64,000 bases of DNA from NCBI RefSeq assembly GCF_003597395.2, contig NC_133782.1, positions 6,186,965 through 6,250,964 of the forward strand, read 5' to 3'. Positions within the stretch are counted from its first letter, which is position 1, and every line of letters begins with the position of its first letter. Positions 55,990 through 64,000 of this stretch are shown here, piece by piece. Made by a program: the position numbers and the translations under genes. This DNA comes from Chelonoidis abingdonii. Its lineage: Eukaryota; Chordata; Testudines; Testudinidae. The notes under the pieces were generated by a model. The model was not told where the DNA came from. It saw only the letters and a program-made list of their open reading frames with translations, and searched no databases.

Positions 55990-57152
55990 CAGAGCCAGCC
56001 CATCCACAGGGCAGACTGGGGCAACCGGCCCGGGGCCCATGCTTTAGGGGGCCCCACGCTTCAGGAGGATGTAGGGGGGCAGTGTAGCCCTGGGGGGCTA
56101 GCAGGGGGCCTGGCACCAGCAGCAGGGGTCAGGCCTGCATCCCGCACTCACCAGCCCAGGTCAGTATTTCTTTTTCTTGCCTGCAGCCCCCTGGGTTCAG
56201 GCTCAGCCTCTGCTGCAGCAAGCAACCCAGCCCCAGCTGGCTCCCAGCATCCCCTGCTACATCAGGGTCCTAGCACCCCCCAACCACTAGTACTAGGGCA
56301 GGCGGACCCTGTCCTTCCACCTCAGAGAGACCCTTCCCTTTTTTGGAAGGACCCTCCACCAGCACAGGGAGTCCCCTCGCCCCAGCACAGGTGAGTGCCA
56401 GCTCGTAGTCTCCATCATCCCTTGCCCAGCACTGGTGTCCCCCTCAGTGCCCCACAGCTCCCCCTTACTCTGCTCTCTCCTCCCTCTCCCAGCACGGGGG
56501 GGGGGGCTCCAATGCCACCTCCAGGCCAGTGCCAGCCCTTATCACCCCCGCCCTTAGGGGGGTCTTTGCCTTTCAGCTCTCCAGCCTTGGGGTCACCCAC
56601 CCCATAGTAACAGGACTTGGGGTCCCACAATTCTCCACCACCCCCCCGGACTGGGGTCTTCCATCCATCTGCTTTTCCACCTCCCCTCCCTGCCCCCAGA
56701 GAAAACAGATCTTAGAGCCCCGCCCCCCCCATGCTGGATGGTCCTGGGGTTCCACAGCACCAGGACACATATGGGCCCTCCAAGAGCCACCCAGTTCCTG
56801 AGACATGGGCTCTCAGTGCTGGGAATGTATAATTACAGTTAAAAAATCCACTGAGGGTAACGAGACCATATGCACCTGGGAAGTGAGTTTGCTGCGAGAA
56901 GTCCAGGAAGGTGGATTTCAGAATCTAAGTGGCACAACACTGATCATGATGGTGAGTTATTCTAATTATATGAACTTCATTATAATTATGAAAAAATACC
57001 ATGTAACGCTATAATTATACAGCTGAGTGCTATCAATATTTAACCTGCAGTTGCCTTTGAAGTTCACTGTAACCAGATTTCACCTGTATAAGAAATGGTA
57101 AGGGGGGAGCATACAGGCTGATTTGCCCCAGGCCTCCCCAGGGACAGCCCTG
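55990..57152. mobile_element. hAT-like element nested in the LTR
   Basis: The 1163-bp insert has ends CAGAGCCAGCCC and, inward from the right, CAGGGCTGTCCC (8 of 12), with GGGGCAA just inside both ends. Flanks cccttact (55982-55989) and cccttacc (57153-57160) agree at 7 of 8. Composition changes within: 56000-56800 is C-rich (with 11 G at 56496-56506), while 56820-57090 is AT-rich. A consensus splice donor CAG/GTGAGT occurs at 56388-56396. No transposase domain is visible. It is larger than the other non-autonomous elements here, so it may retain non-coding parts of an autonomous ancestor. Confidence 0.65.
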
Positions 57153-57327
57153 CCCTTACCTCACCTCAGGGCCTTGTCCTAATGGAGTCTCAGCAACCAG
57201 CTCATGGCTCCTTCTCACTCTCCTGAGCTTCCAGCCGCACTGCCCTGTCCAGGGTTCTGTAATTCCATGAGCCACCCACGCTCCTACAGCTCCAACAAGG
57301 AACTGAACTCCCGCTGGCCCTGCAGCT

Positions 57328-57359
57328 CTTTTTATACTAGGCTACTGGGCCCTGATTGG
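57328..57359 (-). promoter_or_regulatory. LTR promoter: CCAAT and TATA boxes
   Basis: On the minus strand ccaat (57359-57355, within agccaatcag) is followed about 20 bp downstream by tataaaaag (57336-57328). This is a standard pol II core promoter order and fixes the LTR's orientation. Whether it still drives transcription cannot be told. Confidence 0.55.
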
Positions 57360-57532
57360 CTGTGTGCCACACAACAGCTCTAGACAGCTTGGAGGATTCT
57401 CTCCACTGCTCTTTTTTGGGGGGGCAGGGTGTGGCGGGGCCACGAGGCCTCCAGCAGGGGTCTCAGAGGGTCTGGTATACCCCATCACAGGTGCGTTTGC
57501 TGATTTCTATCTGCAGTTGAACAGCCCCCACT

Positions 57533-57879
57533 CAGGGCCGGTGCAACCATTTAGGCGAACTAGGCGGTTGCCTAGGGAGCCAAGATTTGGGGGCGCCAAA
57601 AAGCGACGCCCCCCCAAAATTTTTTAAATGGTTGCAGCAGCCACTGCGTAGTCTGAGCTGCCAGCGGCAGCAGCTGCCTGCAGCCCGGCAGCTTAGGGTG
57701 CCCCCGGGGTCAGCGCGCAGCCGCAGCAACCCAGGGCGTCCCCCGGGTCAGGGAGCCGCGGCTCCGGTGGACCTGCCACAGGCATGCCTGCGGCAGCTCC
57801 GCCAGAGCCGCGAGACCCGCGCGGGGGGCGGCGAAATGTCCCGGCGCCTAGGGCGTCAGAAATCCTAGCGCCGGCCCTG
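57533..57879. mobile_element. hAT-like element, perfect 8-bp TSD
   Basis: Ends CAGGGCCGGTGCAAC and, inward from the right, CAGGGCCGGCGCTAG (12 of 15). Identical cccccact flanks lie at 57525-57532 and 57880-57887. Subterminal 'gcctaggg' occurs near both ends (about 57571 and 57846), as in the element at 9-587, so both are one family with different interiors. The 347-bp interior is very GC-rich, with many CpG, in contrast to its flanks. Open frames are artefacts. Confidence 0.9.
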
Positions 57880-57887
57880 CCCCCACT

Positions 57888-58410
57888 GCAGTTGAGTTGC
57901 ACTCAAGTGATGAAAACATTCCCTAGCTCAAAAATATCTGTTGTGCCAGTAAAGCCCTGCCTTGTGCTTCCATATCATGTGTTGTTCAGGTTTGTGTTTT
58001 GAGATTTGTCTCCAGAAAACAAGGATGTCCCTGTTTACAGATGCAACGCAGAAATAATGATGAAAGGAGATCAAAGAAGGATTTGACGACTAGGTTGATT
58101 TGAATAAGTTTCTTACCCCACGGCATTAAAGTGTGGATTTTCTTAAAAATTCCCTCCATGTGAATGGCACTATCAGGCTGCAGTGTCTTCTTTGATTCCT
58201 GGTGAAATGTGTTCAGTTTACAAATGAAATGTGATTTATTTTTTACTACCTGCCAACCCTGTAATCGCACTCTGGGCCCTGGCAGTTAAGCAGGGTTGTT
58301 TCATTATATATAGAGCATCACCATTAAGAAAGACTTTCTAGGCCACACCATGCCCCTACTTACATCTGTGTTAGCCCCCCTTTAGCTTAGCCCATTTCCA
58401 CCCAAGAACA
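57888..58410. other. No supported feature
   Basis: About 520 bp, no gene or repeat recognised. Confidence 0.4.
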
Positions 58411-58902
58411 GACTTGCCTTGTCTACATTCAAAGATACTGAGGTTTAACAAAAGGTGTGATTATAAACTGATTTAATATTAAACCAGTTCAGTTTGGGGC
58501 TGATCCATACACCAAAATGGCACCAATTTAACTAAATGGGTTTCCAGACCAAATTCATAAAATCAGTATCAATTTCTCGTGTGGAAACACATTGATTTAA
58601 GAGAAGCGAAAATCAATTTAGGCTGATCTACACAGCAGGTTGCATCAGTTTAACTTCAGGTGCTTTTTTTTAAAACCAATTTACTGTAAAACACTCTCTG
58701 GGCACACTCATATCAGTTTAAATCTGCTTTATGTTGATTTAAATTGTATGAGTAAATTTCCAAGCACAAACCAAACCAATATAACCTGTCTTAAACTGAT
58801 ACAAGTGTTTCTGTACCATGGTTTGTATCAGTTTAACTAAACTGTTTTTTAAACTGATTTTAGTTCAACTGGTGCTACTTTTGTATGTGGATAGGGCCTT
58901 AG
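58411..58902. mobile_element. DNA transposon remnant with ATCAGTTTAA subrepeats
   Basis: Left end 'ttgccttgtctacattc' and right end read inward 'aaggccctatccacatac' form a weak inverted pair. The interior contains repeated atcagtttaa or its complement (about 58645, 58710, 58793, 58828 and others), in both orientations, so it folds extensively. Non-coding. It shares the TGTCTACA-type terminus with 51473-52039. Confidence 0.6.
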
Positions 58903-60174
58903 CTTAATTGGTTAAATTGTCAGAATTGCTCTATGAAAATCTACGAGGCCTCAGGGTAACATTCAAAGACAATGGTGTTATGGAAATGTTCATGAGGACT
59001 TCCTTAAGCTGGCAGTGCCCAGTTGATGCATGAGAAGGAAAAACTTCTATTTAGCTCTCAGATCCTCCTTTGTGTACATGCATAAATTGTGAAGCCCTTT
59101 GATCTAGAATGGATGAGACATACTAACTGTATATCTTCCTAGTGCTTTTTTTTTTTTTTTTTTACAATCACCTGCTTTAACCAGTAAGTGGTTTCTCATA
59201 GTCGCTAGCTAGATTCCTAGGATAAGGATGGTTGGATTAGCACTGAAATGTCTAGGTGTTTATGTAGACTGAACTGAACACTGGAATGTTTTGGGATTTG
59301 CTCATCACTAGTTGTTGCTATGGTTCCAGGACAGATTTTCTTGTTTCCTAACAATGATTGTCTTTGAGTTGAACCGTGGTTGGGCTCCTCACGGAAATAT
59401 TCAGTCTGTCAGCCCTTTGCCTGCTCAAATGGTGTCTGTTTCATCAAATGAAATCTCCCCTCCTCCACCCCATAGCTGATAGCTTGGCTCAGGGAACATC
59501 ATATCATGCAGCCCAGCAATTTACACCTTGGTGAAATGCTTGGGATATTAGAATAACATCATTTCTGCATGGGACCTGATTTGATTTTTAATAAACTGCA
59601 GCAGTGGTATGATAGGTATTTATGAGTCATTGGTTGTAACAGAGCTGAGTAGCTACTTGCCTCCGAACAAGATTTTCAATGAACTTTCATTTGAATAAAA
59701 GATTGAATTCACTTTGGCCATGTTTACATCCCTTTCGTGTTTGTGTTCCATGAATATTGATAAGTGTTTTGACACAAATGCTCACAGAACAATTTATTTA
59801 AGGAAAGATTAATGAAATATTATTTAATTTATACTGATACTTTTAAAACCAGGGGAAAAGAACAACTGGTTGAAAAACACCAGAAAATTTTTGTGCTTTT
59901 GAAACATTTTGACCAGCTCTAGCAAATAATGTTCTTCTAAATATAGCAATCCAGGCTGGAATGTGGTACATTTTGAGGATTTGCAAAATTTTTTACAAAT
60001 GAGACTCTGACCCTCTGAATACTCATGAATAACAAATACAGCCTCATGGATAACAGCAGAGCAAACACATTCTGTTTATTCATGAATCTTTTTTTTTATT
60101 CATCCAGCATTAGCAGAGGGTCCTGCAGTTACTTTGAGGGAAAGAGATGAACCTGGTGTTGCCAACTCTTATGA
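58903..60174. other. No supported gene; 17-T run at 59147-59163
   Basis: About 1.3 kb, AT-rich, no recognised coding region or repeat ends. Confidence 0.45.
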
Positions 60175-60620
60175 TTACGTTCTGAGTCATGCAATATTTA
60201 GTGCTATTCTTAAAGTCTCAGCTGCTCAAGTCAAGTGAGTATTTGAAAAGTTCTGTTTAATTTGTTTTTAAAGTAAGTTTTTAGGCCTCATGATTGCAGA
60301 GAAAACCTTGAAACAATCAAGAATATATATATTTGAGGTTCTTTTTATTCATCTTCTGCACCTTTATGATACATTTTCTTCATTGTTTCAAGCTTTTCTC
60401 TGCAACCATGAGACCTAGAAACTTACTTTAAAAAACAAATTAAACAGAACTACCAACACTAAGCCTTTAAACACCATGGATCAACCCCCTCAAATCATGG
60501 AATTTTATATGTATAAACATATAAATAAATATATAGATTATATATATAAAATCCCATGATTTGAAGGGGGGGTGACCCATGGTGTTTAAAGGCTTAGTGT
60601 CGGTAGTACTGTAAACCTTG
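60175..60620. mobile_element. Compound inverted-repeat element (two adjacent long hairpins)
   Basis: Hairpin 1: arm 60249-60317 (agttctgtttaatttg, cctcatgattgcagagaaaa) pairs with 60382-60451 (cttttctctgcaaccatgag, aacaaattaaacagaact), about 90 percent over 69 bases. Hairpin 2 starts where the first ends: arm 60448-60510 (accaacactaagcctttaaa, caccatggatcaa) pairs with 60541-60609 (ggtgtttaaaggcttagtgt, cggtagtac). The second loop is pure AT-rich (tatataaataaatatatag). The left side (60175-60240) has 'ttgccaactcttatgatta', a typical repeat terminus. The arms resemble the repeat at 18590-18712. I infer a DNA transposon or two merged copies. Confidence 0.65.
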
Positions 60621-60654
60621 TTTTGTCAAAGTTATGCTTTTCCATACACTATAC

Positions 60655-61199
60655 ATTCAGTCTGATATATATAAATCCATGGTACACCCACATCTTGAAT
60701 ACTGCATACAGATGTGGTCTCCTCATCTCAAAAAAGGTATACTGGCATTAGGAAAGGTTCAGAGAAGGGCAACTAAAATGATCAGGGGTTTGGAACGGGT
60801 CCCATATGAGGAGAGATTAAAGAGGCTAGGACTTTTCAGCTTGGAAAAGAGGAGACTAAGGGGGGATATGATAACGGTATNNNNNNNNNNNNNNNNNNNN
60901 NNNNNNNNNNNNNNNNNNNNNNNNNNNNNNNNNNNNNNNNAACAGGGTTTAAAAGAGAACTAGATAAATTCATGGAGGTTAAGTCCATTAATGGCTATTA
61001 GCCAGGATGGGTAAGGAATGGTGTCCCTAGCCTCTGTTTGTCAGAGGGTGGAGATGGATGGCAGGAGACAGGTCACTTGATCATTACCTGTTAGGTTCAC
61101 TCCTTCTGGGACACCTGGCATTGGTCACTGTCGGTAGACAGGATACTGGGCTGGATGGACCTTTGGTCTGTTCCAGTCTGGCCACTCTTATGTTCTTAA
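60655..61199 (+). mobile_element. CR1 LINE 3' end with ORF2 C-terminal part, plus strand, spanning an N gap
   Basis: The plus frame from 60634 encodes a CR1 ORF2 segment: [32 protein letters not shown] and [14 protein letters not shown], the conserved region downstream of the reverse transcriptase catalytic core. The 60-N gap at 60881-60940 removes the join to the last residues; after it come 'aaaagagaactagataaatt' (coding, FKREL-type) and a 3' UTR with 'ctgtcggtagacaggatact', 'gggctggatggacctttggt' and 'cactcttatgttctt' at the end. Same family as the minus-strand copy at 21327-22062. 5'-truncated. The true gap length may not be 60. Confidence 0.92.
60881..60940. other. Assembly gap (60 N)
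   Basis: Sixty consecutive N inside the CR1 copy. A CR1 reference should supply a segment coding the region between RLRGDMI and the FKREL motif, which by comparison with the copy at 21327-22062 is longer than 60 bp, so the N count is probably a placeholder. Confidence 0.99.
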
Positions 61200-62229
61200 T
61201 GATTTGATTCTGTATTAGGGACAACACAAGAAAGAATTTTTAAAAACCCTCTGTCTTAGAGAGAGCCTGGGGTGTGTGTGTGTGTCTCATTTGTAAGAAG
61301 TCACAGTAATGCTGAGAGCAAAATGGCATCTATTTCTTTGTGCAGCCAGCATTCACAGCTATTTAAAGGAAAAAAAAGCATCACAGCATCATATCTAAAT
61401 GAAACACAGCAGTTAAAAATAAAAATAATTAGTAACATTTTTTAAAAGGTTGACTTGGTTTTTCTCTGTCTGCTAGGAAACCCACAGGGACAACAAAAAG
61501 ATAATAAATGTATAAATCAGTGTGTATATTTTCCAGCCTGATTTTGGCTCAGAGTTGACCCTGAATAAAAATGTGATGATTGCTCTTTTCTAGTGTTGCA
61601 TGTTTTCAATTCAGTGATCCCTCTGGTGGATATGCTTGTGAAAAGCAATCCCTTCATAGAGCTGGGTGGGAATCCTATGAAAATGTTTGAGATTTCAAAA
61701 TGTTTCCTGTTCCACATTGGGACAAAAACAAAGACCTTTTGAAATTTTTCACAAAAAATATGACAGATTCAGACCAGGGACTGAGACCTGAGTCCCTCAC
61801 ATCTTAGCCAGTGATTCTGTGCAGGGAAACAGGCAATCCATTTTCAAGTAGCAGGCATTTTTCTGATAGGTGCTCCCCTCCCCAGCTCCCCTCTCTTGCC
61901 ATAACGCTGTCTCAGGCCACTGGTTCACTGTGCTGCCATTAAATTAACACTTCATTTATTTCTAAATATTTAATCACCTGAAAAAAAATATCTGAGGGTG
62001 ACAAAACATCAGTGCTACTGAAGGCCTTGAGCCTCCATGGCCCTGGCATGAAATGTTGGAGGCAAGATGTGGCAGGAGGAAAATACCAGGAGAGCTCAGT
62101 TCTGTCTCTCCCACACATAGACAAGTGGCTGTTTCACAACAAATTAGGCTGAAGTTTGAAATGAGACCAAGTGGCCGTGTGTGTCCAATAAAATCAGCCT
62201 TTTGCTATAGGATGGCTCCCTTAGGAGAT
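61200..62229. other. No supported gene; (GT)n at 61272-61285
   Basis: A short (GT)7 run only. Otherwise AT-rich unique-looking sequence. Confidence 0.45.
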
Positions 62230-62626
62230 GTTTAAATGTGGCTACGTAGCTTAACAAACAGCAGGTGAAGAGGCAACTTGATTAGAAGCTAAGTGTCTAT
62301 ACAAGGAACAAATATTTAAGAATAGGCTCTTCAATCTAGCACAGAAAGATCTAACACGATCCAATGGGTGGAAGCTGAAACTGAACAAATTCAGACTGAA
62401 AAGAAGGAAGGTGTAAATTTGTAACAGTGGGAGGAATGAACCATTGGAGCAATTTACAAAGAGTCATGGTAGATTCTCCATCACTGACAATTTTTAAATG
62501 GAGATTGGATGTTTTCTAAAAGCTCTGCGCTAGGAATTATTTTGGGGCAGTTCTATGGGCTGTGTTATACAGGAGGTCAGACTAGATGACCATAATAGTC
62601 CCTTCTGGCATTAGAATCTATGAACA
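62230..62626 (+). mobile_element. CR1 3' end, plus strand
   Basis: The best preserved of the short CR1 tails: 'ctaacacgatccaatgggtg', 'caaattcagactgaaaagaa', 'gaatgaaccattggagcaat', 'gattctccatcactgacaat', 'ggaggtcagactagatgacc', 'tagtcccttctggcattaga', 'atctatgaa'. The left limit is uncertain (the family begins by about 62300 at the latest). Stops interrupt every frame. Confidence 0.85.
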
Positions 62627-62856
62627 CCTGGTTGGTGCAATAGATTATAAAAGGCATTCCCCACCCCCACTGGCTGTGTTGCAGATGGGTGTGATTTGAG
62701 GTAGGCTGGAAAGTTAAACAAAATGTCTTTTAGGGGTGGTGGTGAAGAGTTGTATGGGTTGAAGAGTTATTAGGGGCTGCTGTGTGTCAGCTCTGCTTGC
62801 CTCCTGCCTTCAGTTAACCCTCATGTGGCCATACATTGTTGTAACTGTTTATGGGT

Positions 62857-63010
62857 ATGTCTACACTACACACTGGATTGGTGGATAGCGATCGATCTAT
62901 CGGGGATCAATTTATCACATGTAGCGTAGACGCGATAAATCGATTCTTGATAGCTCTTCCGCCAACTGCGGAACTCCAGCAGTGTGAGAGGTGGAAGCAA
63001 AGTCGACAGG
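62857..63010. mobile_element. Partial DNA element with GTCTACACTAC terminus
   Basis: It starts 'gtatgtctacactacacact' and contains inverted words 'gatcaatttatc' and 'gataaatcgat' around 62905-62943, forming a short hairpin. The right end is lost or merges into the next element. The terminus matches those at 51529 and 51473. Confidence 0.6.
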
Positions 63011-63029
63011 GGAGCTGTGGTCGTCAAAG

Positions 63030-63212
63030 TGAGGGCCGAGAGATGTGCTAGCCGCCACTTCCCACCGCCCCCATTGGCCTGGAGCAGCGAACTGTGGCCA
63101 GTGGGAGCCGTGATCTGCCAAACCTGCCTACATGGTAGGTAAACAAACTGGCCCAGTCTGCCAGAGTGCTTATCCTGGTGAGCCGTGTGCCAAAGATTGC
63201 CAATCCCTGGTA
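63030..63212. mobile_element. Half of a palindromic hAT-like element (truncated)
   Basis: The right end 'gccaaagattgccaatccctg' (63189-63209) is CAGGGATTGGCAATC on the other strand, a CAGGGGTTGGCAA-type hAT end related to those at 14757 and 24647. Inside are 'ccattggcctggagcagcga', 'tgtggccagtgggagccgtg' and 'taggtaaacaaactggccc'. The expected mirror-image left half is missing, so the copy is truncated or fused with the element at 62857. Confidence 0.6.
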
Positions 63213-63533
63213 CAGAAGTATGAGCCAAGCATTCTATCTATGCCATGCAGGACATGTTAGCTTCAAATGTCCAGCTAACCTCCTCTGCTGCATCCACAAA
63301 ATATGTGGTTGGTTAAGTTTTGCACCCCTGCAGCTATTCAACAATGCAAAAAGTTCTGTGTGTGGACGTTGGATTGTTAGATGAACAATTACCCAACTCT
63401 CATGTGCATATACTCTTTGGTCTGTATAAAAATGTGGTTGTGTATACAAACAGGTGTGCTCCTGTATTCTAGGGCCTGTTGGACATACTGATTTAGCAAT
63501 GCATGTAGGCACATGCTTCAGTCCATTCCTAGG
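63213..63533. other. No supported feature
   Basis: About 320 bp, nothing recognised. Confidence 0.4.
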
Positions 63534-63716
63534 CCCAGATCCTGTGAAGACTTATTCACGTACTTCGCTTTACACCCTGCAGGTCCATTGAACCAATGGG
63601 ATTTTTGCCATTGATTTTAATGGCACCAGGATGTGACCATTTGAGTAGCCCCAGTGAGATCAGCAGCGTTACTCACAGTGTGTAAAGTTAAGCACATGCG
63701 TAAGTCTTTGCACAAT
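63534..63716. repeat. Palindromic MITE of about 180 bp
   Basis: Left arm 'gatcctgtgaagacttattc', 'acgtacttcgctttacaccc' pairs with right arm 'gtgtgtaaagttaagcacat', 'gcgtaagtctttgcacaatc' read inward; the centre carries 'ccattga' and 'tgattttaatgg'. Member of the short-palindrome group. Confidence 0.65.
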
Positions 63717-64000
63717 CATGGCTTTATTGGGCAAATCATTTAATCTCTTGCTTAACTTTAATCATGAACTGAGATCTCCATGTCTTCACAGTCAGTGCTT
63801 GAATGCGTTGCTGAATGGGGGACTGGAAGCACAGCCCACAAGTGTTGCTAGGCTCTGTTGTGGCTTTTATTGTTGCCTTTTTATCCTGCACAAAATTATA
63901 ATCAATGTCTCTGCTTTCAGGCAACTCTGTTAATCAACTTTTTATTATTATGATAGCTTCCGTGTTTTCATTATACCATCATTTATTTACTGAATGGCTG
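63717..64000. other. No supported feature to window end
   Basis: Unique-looking; no gene or repeat recognised. Confidence 0.4.

Larger units (their letters stand above)
55601..57489 (-). mobile_element. Probable solo LTR, interrupted by a hAT-like element
   Basis: On the minus strand it starts TGTGATGGGGTA and ends CACCCCGTTACA, i.e. TG...CA ends with short inverted termini, flanked by identical 5-bp ggtgc at 55596-55600 and 57490-57494. TG...CA ends plus a 4-6-bp TSD are the mark of an LTR retroelement. Removing the insert at 55990-57152 and one TSD copy leaves about 718 bp, a normal LTR length. A CCAAT box and TATA box lie near its minus-strand start, as expected for U3. No internal retroviral or Gypsy genes are present, so it is a solo LTR formed by recombination. 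No clear AATAAA is seen on the minus strand, which keeps the call below certain. Confidence 0.65.

Overview
This is nuclear DNA from a vertebrate, most likely a turtle (Testudines). The evidence is the repeat content: CR1 LINE 3' ends carrying the reptile/bird CR1 ORF2 C-terminus, a tRNA-derived SINE whose tail is a CR1 3' end, MIR/CORE-SINE copies, many short palindromic or hAT-like elements of the kind abundant in chelonians, and Penelope-like fragments with a hammerhead-ribozyme-like core. A crocodilian is the main alternative. Base composition is moderate to AT-rich, and there are two assembly blemishes: one N at 49341 and a 60-N gap at 60881-60940.

I find no supported host protein-coding exon, no rRNA or functional tRNA gene, no CRISPR array and no bacterial-type operon in the 64 kb. 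All open reading frames are short (209 codons at most) and either fall in repeats or look like chance. The window reads as a gene desert or the inside of a very large intron.

Layout. 1-600: a hAT-like element. 1.6-13.4 kb: MIR-type SINEs and a 651-bp hAT-like element at 5.26 kb with a perfect 8-bp target-site duplication (TSD). 14.7-15.2 kb: a MIR copy split by a 310-bp hAT element. 16.9 kb: a tRNA-SINE with CR1 tail. 20.2-22.1 kb: a Penelope-like fragment with 13-bp TSDs, then a 0.7-kb minus-strand CR1. 24.6-26.3 kb: a CR1 split by a second copy of the hAT family seen at 14.8 kb, then a 423-bp hAT-like element with perfect TSDs. 26.9-27.1 kb: a polypurine tract. 28-37.5 kb: mostly single-copy-looking sequence, with one small element at 32.1 kb. 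37.9-54 kb: palindromic MITEs, MIR copies and CR1 tails. 54.7 kb: a second Penelope-like fragment, again with 13-bp TSDs. 55.6-57.9 kb: the densest nest, a probable solo LTR with 5-bp TSDs interrupted by a 1.16-kb hAT-like element, followed by another hAT-like element. 58.4-63.7 kb: MITEs, paired long hairpins and CR1 3' ends.

The genes do not work together because none were found. The history in this window is one of insertion: several nested insertions with readable TSDs give a relative chronology (MIR and old CR1 first, then hAT families; LTR first, then its inserted hAT). No previously undescribed system is convincingly present. The most interesting signals are the two ribozyme-like Penelope fragments, the paired inverted repeats at 60.25-60.61 kb, and the LTR/hAT nest.
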